NCBI GenBank assembly: GCA_017519045.1
Contig: JAFWTC010000066.1
Coordinates: 1-33,264 of the forward strand
DNA: 33,264 nucleotides
DNA from: Candidatus Methanomethylophilaceae archaeon
Lineage (GTDB): Archaea > Thermoplasmatota > Thermoplasmata > Methanomassiliicoccales > Methanomethylophilaceae
Direction of reading: 5' to 3'
The first letter of the stretch is position 1. Each line of letters starts with the position of its first letter. Under the pieces are notes generated by a model, which saw nothing but the letters and a program-made list of their open reading frames with translations, was not told the origin of the DNA and did no database searches. Shown in pieces: positions 8,460 to 14,678 of this stretch. Both the position numbers and the translations under genes were made by a program.

Positions 8460-10102
8460 GAAACATAAACATGCGCTACCTGGAGGAGGAGTACGGCGAC
8501 GACGGCATCCTGAAGTCCTTCAGAATCAAGTATCCGGAGAACTACAACTTCGGATACGACGTCGTCGACGACATCGCCGTCAACGACCCCGGCCGCACGG
8601 CCATGGTGTGGGACAGCTGCTCCGGAGAGGAGAGGACCTTCACGTTCGCCGACATCAAGAGGATGAGCGACAAGACCGCCAACTGCCTCGCGTCGCTGGG
8701 AATAGGGAAGGGGGACGTGGTCATGCTGATCCTGAAGCAGAAGTACCAGTTCTGGTACTCCATCGTGGCCCTCCACAAGCTCGGCGCCATCGTGGCCCCC
8801 GCCACCCACATGCTCACCAAGCACGACATCGAGTACAGGATAAGGTCCGCCGACGTCAAGGCCGTCATATGCACCGACCAGTCCAACATCAGCGGCGCCG
8901 TCGAGTCCACGGAGGACATCCCGTCCCTGAAGGTCAGGATGCTTTCCGGCGCCCCCAGGGAGGGATGGCTGGACTTCGACGCGGAGGTCGAGAAGGCCTC
9001 CGAGAAGTTCGAGAGAAGGGATACGAAGGCCTCGGAGCCCATGATCATGTACTTCACGTCAGGGACGTCCAGCAACCCCAAAATGGTCCTCCACGACCAC
9101 ACCTACTCCCTCGGTCACATAATGACCGCGAAGCACTGGCACCAGGTCGACCCGGAGGGGATCCATTGGACGGTGGCGGACACCGGATGGGGGAAGGCCG
9201 TCTGGGGATCCCTGTACGGACAGTGGATAATGGAATCCGCGGTCTTCGTGTACGAATACGACAAGTTCGACCCCAGCGCGGTCCTCGACATGATCGAGAA
9301 GCACAGGATCACCACGTTCTGCTGCCCTCCGACGATGTTCAGGCTGTACCTGAACGCCGGGCTGGAAGGCCACGACCTCTCGTCCCTGAAGAACTGCTGC
9401 ATCGCGGGCGAGGCCCTGAACCCCGACACGTTCTACAAGTGGGAGGAGGCCACCGGCCTCAGGCTGATGGAAGGCTACGGCCAGACCGAGACCACCATGA
9501 CCATAGGGACCATAAGGGGCATGGAGCCCAGGCCCGGGTCCATGGGCAAGCCGTCCCCCCAGTTCAAGGTGGACATCGTCGACGAGGACGGAAATCCCTG
9601 CCCTCCCGGAGCGACCGGCGAGATCGTCGTGGGCATAGAGCCCAGGGTCCCCGGGGTCATGATAGGGTACTACAGGAACCCGGAGAAGACCGCGGAGATC
9701 CTGTACGACGGATGGCACCACACCGGCGACATAGCATGGAAGGACGAGGACGGGTACTACTGGTACTCCGGGAGGAACGACGACATAATCAAGTCCTCAG
9801 GGTACAGGATCAGCCCGTTCGAGGTCGAGAGCTGCGCCCTGGAGCATCCGGCGGTCCTGGAGTGCGCCGTCACCGGGGTCCCGGATCCGGTCAGAGGACA
9901 GCTGGTCAAGGCGACGATAGTCCTCCGCGAGGGCTACGAGCCCACCGACGAGCTGAAGAAGGAGATCCAGGACTACGTCAAGCACAACACCGCCCCCTAC
10001 AAGTACCCCCGCGCGGTCGAGTTCGTGAAGGAGCTCCCGAAGACCATAAGCGGGAAAATACGCAGGGTCGAGATCCGGAAGAAGGACGAAAACCGCCAAT
10101 GA
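8456..10102 (+). CDS. AMP-forming acyl-CoA synthetase, medium-chain (ACSM/MacS-like), copy 1
   Basis: Activates a carboxylic acid to an acyl-adenylate and then to the CoA thioester. 548 residues, normal for the family. The GTG start at 8456 is chosen because VRNINMRYLEEEYGDDG then aligns from the first residue with the paralog's MRDINLRYIRETFDEKG. That GTG overlaps the regulator's stop (GTGA), with GAGAGGTG upstream as ribosome site. Motifs: phosphate loop MYFTSGTSSNPKM (the usual TSGTTG glycine is a serine), EGYGQTETTM, WHHTGDIAWKDEDGYYWYSG and the C-terminal catalytic lysine in TISGKIRR. The acid is unknown; acetate, a branched-chain or an aromatic acid are all possible. Its C-terminal third is almost identical at DNA level to the next gene. 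Confidence 0.9.
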   Translation: MRNINMRYLEEEYGDDGILKSFRIKYPENYNFGYDVVDDIAVNDPGRTAMVWDSCSGEERTFTFADIKRMSDKTANCLASLGIGKGDVVMLILKQKYQFWYSIVALHKLGAIVAPATHMLTKHDIEYRIRSADVKAVICTDQSNISGAVESTEDIPSLKVRMLSGAPREGWLDFDAEVEKASEKFERRDTKASEPMIMYFTSGTSSNPKMVLHDHTYSLGHIMTAKHWHQVDPEGIHWTVADTGWGKAVWGSLYGQWIMESAVFVYEYDKFDPSAVLDMIEKHRITTFCCPPTMFRLYLNAGLEGHDLSSLKNCCIAGEALNPDTFYKWEEATGLRLMEGYGQTETTMTIGTIRGMEPRPGSMGKPSPQFKVDIVDEDGNPCPPGATGEIVVGIEPRVPGVMIGYYRNPEKTAEILYDGWHHTGDIAWKDEDGYYWYSGRNDDIIKSSGYRISPFEVESCALEHPAVLECAVTGVPDPVRGQLVKATIVLREGYEPTDELKKEIQDYVKHNTAPYKYPRAVEFVKELPKTISGKIRRVEIRKKDENRQ

Positions 10103-10142
10103 CTCCGATTTTCAAAAAACCTTTTTAAACTCCTTTTCGAAC

Positions 10143-10173
10143 TTCGTAGATAAATTGAACCTTTATTTACGAA
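10143..10173. promoter_or_regulatory. Imperfect 12-bp inverted repeat, candidate operator before the second acyl-CoA synthetase gene
   Basis: Arms TTCGTAGATAAA (10143-10154) and TTTATTTACGAA (10162-10173) match at 11 of 12 positions across a 7-nt spacer. The right arm also overlaps a shorter palindrome, TACGAAAATCGTA (10168-10180). The sites lie just upstream of TATA-like sequences, a usual place for archaeal regulators. The XRE-cupin encoded at 7884 is an obvious candidate ligand, by proximity only. Confidence 0.6.
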
Positions 10174-10190
10174 AATCGTATTTAATGGCT

Positions 10191-10214
10191 TTTTTATGCA
10201 TTGCTATTAAATAT
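10191..10214 (+). promoter_or_regulatory. TATA-like promoter region for the second acyl-CoA synthetase gene
   Basis: Two AT-rich candidates, TTTTTATGC (10191-10199) and TATTAAATATG (10204-10214), lie 40-63 nt before the ATG at 10254. They predict transcription starts at about 10221 or 10236 and a short leader that holds the purine-rich GGGACAAGGG ribosome site. Confidence 0.45.
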
Positions 10215-10253
10215 GACGACCTAATCCCAGTCACGCAACCGGGACAAGGGACC

Positions 10254-11906
10254 ATGAGGGACATCAACCTAAGATACATCAGGGAGACCTTCGACGAGAA
10301 GGGGAACCTAAAGCATCTGGACATAGACTGCCCTGACAGTTTCAACTTCGCCTACGACATAGTGGACGACATCGCGATCAACGACCCTGGCAGGAGGGCG
10401 CTGATCTGGACCGACGAGAGCGGGGCGGAGAAGATATTCACGTTCGCCGACATCAAGAGGATGAGCGACAAGACCTGCAACTACTTCGCGTCCAAGGGCA
10501 TCGCCAAGGGAGACTTCGTGATGCTCGTTCTGAAGAACAACTACCAGTTCTGGTACGTAATCACCGCTCTGCACAAGATGGGCGCCGTCCCGGTCCCTGC
10601 GACGTTCATGCTCAAGCCGCACGACATCGACTACCGCATAAGGGCCGCGAGCATCAAGGCGGCCGTGGTGACCTCCCTGACCGATGCGGCGGACTCCTTC
10701 GACGCCGCCGAGTCCACGAAGGAGCTGTCCTGCAAGTTCATCGTCGGCGGGAAGCGGGACGGATGGCTCGATTTCGACTCGGAGGTCGAGAAGTTCTCGG
10801 ATAAGTGGGAGAGGGTCCCCACGCACAAGACGGACCGCTTCCTGATGTACTTCACGTCCGGGACGTCCGACAACCCCAAGATGGCCGTCCACGACCAGAC
10901 CTACCCGCTGGGGCACATACTCCTCGCCAAATACTGGCATCAGGTCGACCCCGACGGCATCCACTGGACGGTGGCGGACACCGGATGGGCCAAGACGGCC
11001 TGGGGACGCCTCTACTCGGTCTGGCTGATGGAGGGGGCATCGTTCGTCTTCGAGTTCGACAGGTTCGACCCGCACAAGATCCTGGCCATGATAGAGAAGT
11101 ACAGGATAACCACGTTCTGCTGCCCTCCGACGATGTTCAGGCTGTATCTGAACGCCGGGGTCGAAGGATACGACCTCTCGTCCCTGAAGAACTGCTGCAT
11201 CGCGGGCGAGGCGCTCAACCCGGACACTTTCAACAAGTGGGAGGAGGCCACCGGCCTCAAGCTGATGGAGGCGTTCGGCCAGACCGAATCCTCGGTCATC
11301 GTCGGCACCATAAAGGGCATGACCCCCAAGCCCGGGTCCATGGGCAGGCCCTCCCCGCAGTACCGCGTCGAGATCGTCGACGAGGACGGGGAGCCCTGCG
11401 AGGTCGGAGAGGAGGGCGAGATAGTCGTCAGCATCGAGCCCAGGGTCCCCGGGATCTTCGTGGAATACTACCGCGACCCGGAGAAGACCGCCTTCACCCT
11501 GCGCGACGGATGGCACCACACCGGGGACGTCGCCTGGAAGGACGAGGACGGGTACTACTGGTACTCCGGGAGGAACGACGACATAATCAAGTCCTCCGGG
11601 TACAGGATCAGCCCGTTCGAGGTCGAGAGCTGCGCCCTGGAGCATCCCGCGGTGCTCGAATGCGCCGTCACCGGGGTCCCGGACCCGGTCAGGGGACAGC
11701 TGGTCAAGGCGACGATAGTCCTCCGCGAGGGCTACGAGCCCACCGACGAGCTGAAGAAGGAGATCCAGGACTACGTCAAGCACAACACCGCCCCCTACAA
11801 GTACCCGAGGGCGATGGAGTTCGTCAAGGAGCTCCCCAAATCCATCAGCGGGAAGGTCAAGAGGGTGGACATAAGAAGGAAGGACTCCGAGAGGAGGAAG
11901 GATTGA
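10254..11906 (+). CDS. AMP-forming acyl-CoA synthetase, medium-chain (ACSM/MacS-like), copy 2
   Basis: 550-residue paralog of the preceding synthetase, with its own promoter. It carries MYFTSGTSDNPKM (again without the usual TSGTTG glycine), EAFGQTESSV, WHHTGDVAWKDEDGYYWYSG and the lysine in SISGKVKR. The start ATG at 10254 follows GGGACAAGGG; in-frame codons further upstream lie in AT-rich non-coding sequence. The N-terminal two thirds differ clearly from copy 1, including the pocket-forming region around WLMEGASFVFEF against WIMESAVFVYEY. The C-terminal domain is virtually the same protein. Different acid specificities with a shared, homogenised CoA-handling domain is a reasonable inference. 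Confidence 0.9.
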   Translation: MRDINLRYIRETFDEKGNLKHLDIDCPDSFNFAYDIVDDIAINDPGRRALIWTDESGAEKIFTFADIKRMSDKTCNYFASKGIAKGDFVMLVLKNNYQFWYVITALHKMGAVPVPATFMLKPHDIDYRIRAASIKAAVVTSLTDAADSFDAAESTKELSCKFIVGGKRDGWLDFDSEVEKFSDKWERVPTHKTDRFLMYFTSGTSDNPKMAVHDQTYPLGHILLAKYWHQVDPDGIHWTVADTGWAKTAWGRLYSVWLMEGASFVFEFDRFDPHKILAMIEKYRITTFCCPPTMFRLYLNAGVEGYDLSSLKNCCIAGEALNPDTFNKWEEATGLKLMEAFGQTESSVIVGTIKGMTPKPGSMGRPSPQYRVEIVDEDGEPCEVGEEGEIVVSIEPRVPGIFVEYYRDPEKTAFTLRDGWHHTGDVAWKDEDGYYWYSGRNDDIIKSSGYRISPFEVESCALEHPAVLECAVTGVPDPVRGQLVKATIVLREGYEPTDELKKEIQDYVKHNTAPYKYPRAMEFVKELPKSISGKVKRVDIRRKDSERRKD

Positions 11907-11921
11907 GGCATCCTTTGCATA

Positions 11922-11930
11922 CCTATAAAA
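11922..11930 (+). promoter_or_regulatory. TATA box for the TerB/split-barrel fusion gene
   Basis: CCTATAAAA is a near-consensus archaeal TATA box centred about 28 nt before the ATG at 11955, predicting a leaderless or almost leaderless transcript. Confidence 0.65.
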
Positions 11931-11954
11931 TCCCCTCTCGGCGATACCGCCCCC

Positions 11955-12818
11955 ATGAGCAGCTTCGAAGAGCTTTGCCAGAAACTCGAGAACCTCGACA
12001 GCGAATCCTTCACCAAGACCTTCAACGCCCTTTCCGCGGACGTCCTGAACTCCCTCTTGGCCATCACCGACGGAGACAGCGCGGTCTCCTCCTACCTCAA
12101 CTTCATCCTCGCATCGGTCTCCGCCGACGGAGTCCTCACCAAGGAGGAGTTCAACCTCATCAAGCCCATCTTCGACCAGAGCGCCGGACACGACGTGACC
12201 TATGACGAAGCGGTCAAGATGTTCAACGAGATGGGCCTCGACGACCCCTCCGCCATCCAGGACGTCGTCGACGCCATGGTAGACATCATCGGGCTGGTCT
12301 CTCCCGAGATCAAGGACGACATCGTGCTCCTCTGCCTCATGGTGTGCGCCATCGACGGCAAGGTCTCCGACGAGGAGAAGGAGTGGATCGCCCAGCTCGT
12401 GGAGCCCCTCACCATCGAGCTCGAGCCCATGGAGTACATCGACAGGGCCCTGGAGACCGCCCAGGTGTTCACCCTGGCCACCGTCTGCCGCGACCAGCCC
12501 AAGATGAGGCTCCTCGGATTCAAGACCATCCTCGACGGCGAGATCTACTTCGGCGTCGGAACCCACAAGGACGTCTACAAGCAGCTCCAGCACAACCCCA
12601 AGTGCGAGCTCCTCGTCGCCGACGGCGACGGATTCATCCGCTGGGACGGGAAGGCCGTCTTCAACGACGACCAGAGGCTCGCCATGGCCCTCGGAGCCGC
12701 CCACCCCGAGATCGCCAGCTTCTACATCGACAACGGCCTGAAGTTCGCCTTCTTCACCATCGCCGAGGGAACCGCGGAGATCGTGAGCGGCGACGGAAGC
12801 AAGACCCAGCTGTTCTGA
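11955..12818 (+). CDS. Fusion of TerB-like helical domain with a pyridoxamine-phosphate-oxidase-like split-barrel domain
   Basis: 287 residues. The N-terminal half (about 1-150) is acidic and helical, with two TerB-like repeats, SADGVLTKEEF and AIDGKVSDEEKEW, whose acidic pairs resemble the metal-binding positions of tellurite-resistance TerB. The C-terminal half (about 155-285) is a PNPOx-like FMN-binding split barrel beginning ETAQVFTLATV and continuing GEIYFGVGTHKDVYKQLQHN. The substrate of the flavin-type domain is unknown. A strong TATA box almost on the start and heavy use of C-ending codons (GCC, CTC, GTC, AAC) suggest high expression. It is monocistronic and converges with glnK. Domain calls are from pattern; each half is plausible, the joint function is not known to me. 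Confidence 0.8.
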   Translation: MSSFEELCQKLENLDSESFTKTFNALSADVLNSLLAITDGDSAVSSYLNFILASVSADGVLTKEEFNLIKPIFDQSAGHDVTYDEAVKMFNEMGLDDPSAIQDVVDAMVDIIGLVSPEIKDDIVLLCLMVCAIDGKVSDEEKEWIAQLVEPLTIELEPMEYIDRALETAQVFTLATVCRDQPKMRLLGFKTILDGEIYFGVGTHKDVYKQLQHNPKCELLVADGDGFIRWDGKAVFNDDQRLAMALGAAHPEIASFYIDNGLKFAFFTIAEGTAEIVSGDGSKTQLF

Positions 12819-12822
12819 AACC

Positions 12823-12842
12823 GGAGGGGGAGACCCCCCTCC
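12823..12842. terminator. Hairpin between convergent genes
   Basis: GGAGGGGG and CCCCCTCC form an 8-bp stem around AGAC, between the stop of the TerB-fusion gene and the stop of glnK on the other strand. There is no good T-run on either side, so termination by this element is less certain than for the others. Confidence 0.45.
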
Positions 12843-12843
12843 A

Positions 12844-13158
12844 TCAATCACGGATGCGGATGGACTGCTCCACGGGGAGCACGAATATCCTCCCGTCCCC
12901 CATCCTTCCGGTGCGAGCGCCGCTCTTCACCGCTTCTATGCAGGCCTTCAGCTGCGAGTCCTCCACGACCATCTCGACCTTGGTCTTCTCTATCTCGTCG
13001 ACCTTGATCGTCCCGACCCTGTTGGAGAACGTCAGCCCGCGCTGCTGCCCCCTTCCCCTGACGTCCGTGATCGTCATCGCGTCTATGCCGGCTTCCTCCA
13101 GCGCATCCTTCACGGCCTGAAGCCTCTCCGGCCGTATCACCGCCACTACCATCTTCAT
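12844..13158 (-). CDS. glnK: PII nitrogen-regulatory protein GlnK with atypical T-loop
   Basis: 104-residue trimeric signal protein that reads ATP/ADP and 2-oxoglutarate and plugs the ammonium channel encoded 9 nt upstream. It keeps the PII frame: MKMVVAVIRPERLQAVKDAL, the GRGQQRG turn whose glutamine contacts 2-oxoglutarate, and the C-terminal GRMGDGRIFVLPVEQSIRIR nucleotide loop. The T-loop reads RGLTFSNRVGTIKVDEIEKT, so the tyrosine that is uridylylated in enterobacterial GlnB/GlnK (Tyr51, in EYMVD) is an isoleucine. Control by uridylylation is therefore not expected; ligand binding alone should govern the Amt interaction. It is the second gene of the amt-glnK operon. Confidence 0.93.
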   Translation of the reverse strand: MKMVVAVIRPERLQAVKDALEEAGIDAMTITDVRGRGQQRGLTFSNRVGTIKVDEIEKTKVEMVVEDSQLKACIEAVKSGARTGRMGDGRIFVLPVEQSIRIRD

Positions 13159-13167
13159 TCCATCGCC

Positions 13168-14472
13168 TCAGATGATGTACGAAGGCTCCCCGTGCTCGGA
13201 CACGTCGGCTCCCACAGCCTCCTCCTCCTCGCTCAGACGCACCCTCATGAACCTCGATATCACGAATATTATCGCATAGGACATGGCCGCGCAGAATGCG
13301 ATCGTCGCAGCCACCGCGACCAGCTGTCCTACGAAGAGGCCGGTCCCGCCGTAGATCAGGCCATCGTATCCCTCCGCCGTCATAGACGGATTCGCGAAGA
13401 GACCAGTCGCTATGGCCCCCCATATCGCGCCGATCCCATGGACGCCGAACACGTCCAGAGCATCGTCCACGCCGGACCTGGAACGCATCAGGAGCACGCC
13501 CAGGTAGCAGACGACGCCTCCGACAGCGCCTATGGCCATCGCAGGCCCGGGACCGACGTATCCTGCCGCCGGGGTTATCGCCACGAGGCCGGAAAGGGCG
13601 CCGGTTATCAATCCCAACGAGCCGGTATGGCCGGCATGGAGGTATTGGACGACCGCCCACGACAGCATCCCCGCGGCCGACGCGGCCATCGTTACCACCA
13701 CGGCGTTGACGGCCACCATGTCCGCGGACAGCCCCGACCCTCCGTTGAATCCCAGCCATCCGAACCACAGCATGGCGAACCCGATGAAGACCATCGGCAT
13801 GCTGTGGCCCCTCCTGATCACCCTGCTGCTCCTGGCGCCGACGAACAACGCCAGGACCAGCCCGGTCGTCGCCGCGCAGAGATGGACCACCGTCCCGCCT
13901 GCGAAGTCCAGCACTATGAGATTCTGGTCGAACAGCCCTCCTCCCCATACCCAATGGGCCATAGGGGCGTAGACGAGGACCGACCAGACCGCAATGAACA
14001 GGGCGATCGCATTGAACCTGACCCTCTCCATGCAAGCCCCCAATACGATGGAGGCCGTGATCAGCGAGAATATCATCTGGAACAGGACGAACTCCATCTC
14101 CGGTATCGAGGATCCGGAGGAGCCGTAGCCTACGCCTTCCAGAAGCACCTTGTCCAGATTGCCGATCAGCCCGCCCACGTCGCCGCTGAACGCCAGGGTG
14201 TACCCAACTGCAATCCAGGATACGGTCATGATCCCCATCACGACGGCCGTCTGGGCCATCACCGACGTCATGCTCTGCTTCCTGATCATGCCTCCATAGA
14301 ACAGCGCCACCCCGGGCGACATGATAAACACCCTGGCGCTGCAGACGAGGATCCACCCTATGTCTCCAGAGCTTACCTCGGCCTCGGACTCGGCGCAGAC
14401 CTCCGGGAGCATCATCAAAAGGGCCACAGACACGGCCAGCGAAATCAAAACGATCGGCATCGTCCTCCTCAT
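13168..14472 (-). CDS. amt: Ammonium transporter Amt
   Basis: 434-residue trimeric ammonium channel, with a cleavable signal-like N-terminus (IVLISLAVSVALLMMLPEVCA) and eleven further helices. Hallmarks are SPGVALFYGGMIR, the phenylalanine-gate region FQMIFSLITASIVLGACMER, and the two pore histidines in MAHWVWGGG and FGVHGIGAIWG. The C-terminus is short and acidic (RLSEEEEAVGADVSEHG), the part that contacts PII proteins in the family. The start is set at the ATG ending at 14472 because AGGTGG sits 5 nt upstream on this strand; an in-frame GTG three codons earlier overlaps that ribosome site. The upstream region carries a TATA-like box and several palindromes. Confidence 0.93.
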   Translation of the reverse strand: MRRTMPIVLISLAVSVALLMMLPEVCAESEAEVSSGDIGWILVCSARVFIMSPGVALFYGGMIRKQSMTSVMAQTAVVMGIMTVSWIAVGYTLAFSGDVGGLIGNLDKVLLEGVGYGSSGSSIPEMEFVLFQMIFSLITASIVLGACMERVRFNAIALFIAVWSVLVYAPMAHWVWGGGLFDQNLIVLDFAGGTVVHLCAATTGLVLALFVGARSSRVIRRGHSMPMVFIGFAMLWFGWLGFNGGSGLSADMVAVNAVVVTMAASAAGMLSWAVVQYLHAGHTGSLGLITGALSGLVAITPAAGYVGPGPAMAIGAVGGVVCYLGVLLMRSRSGVDDALDVFGVHGIGAIWGAIATGLFANPSMTAEGYDGLIYGGTGLFVGQLVAVAATIAFCAAMSYAIIFVISRFMRVRLSEEEEAVGADVSEHGEPSYII

Positions 14473-14503
14473 TTCATCCACCTGTACGCTATGCGTATTT
14501 GTG

Positions 14504-14521
14504 ATTAGACAAATGTCTAAT
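14504..14521. promoter_or_regulatory. Perfect palindrome in the amt-glnK promoter (candidate operator)
   Basis: ATTAGACA-AA-TGTCTAAT: two perfect 8-bp arms around a 2-nt spacer. On the minus strand it lies directly downstream of the TATA-like box and over the expected transcription start, the position of a repressor site. It does not match GGAA-N6-TTCC, the operator I know for the methanogen nitrogen repressor NrpR. Confidence 0.65.
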
Positions 14522-14533
14522 GATATTTTAATC
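14521..14533 (-). promoter_or_regulatory. TATA-like box for amt-glnK
   Basis: Read on the minus strand the sequence is GATTAAAATATCA. About 26 nt downstream of it is position 14501, giving a leader of roughly 30 nt that contains the AGGTGG ribosome site of amt. Confidence 0.5.
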
Positions 14534-14545
14534 TGATGATTAAAA
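14526..14545. repeat. Second perfect palindrome upstream of amt
   Basis: TTTTAATC-TGAT-GATTAAAA has perfect 8-bp arms. It overlaps the TATA-like box, so a bound protein could block or position the basal factors. Being AT-rich, it could also be a by-product of promoter composition. Confidence 0.45.
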
Positions 14546-14599
14546 CGATTATTAATCTACCAAATAGACGCAATAATCATAGATATAACGACACTGACC

Positions 14600-14611
14600 G
14601 TACAAATGTAC
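14600..14611. repeat. Third short palindrome upstream of amt
   Basis: GTACA-AA-TGTAC shares the centre ACA-AA-TGT with the palindrome at 14504-14521, about 96 nt away. This suggests a related, weaker second site. Confidence 0.35.
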
Positions 14612-14639
14612 AGACGGATAGTAAAAATATAGACGAATG

Positions 14640-14670
14640 AAAAAGGAGAGAACGGACGGAATCCGTCCGT
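14640..14670 (-). terminator. Intrinsic terminator of the XRE-cupin / acyl-CoA ligase operon
   Basis: Perfect 9-bp arms ACGGACGGA (14652-14660) and TCCGTCCGT (14662-14670) flank a single base. On the minus strand they begin 8 nt after the stop of the ligase gene and are followed by CTCTCCTTTTTC. Confidence 0.75.
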
Positions 14671-14678
14671 AAGAAGGT

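Noticed and set aside
8471-10102. ATG at 8471 as start of the first acyl-CoA synthetase
   Set aside because: The paralog's N-terminus aligns from the GTG at 8456, which also gives a GTGA overlap with the regulator and a ribosome site at proper distance.
14473-14481. GTG start three codons upstream for amt
   Set aside because: The GTG overlaps the AGGTGG ribosome site that is properly placed for the ATG ending at 14472.
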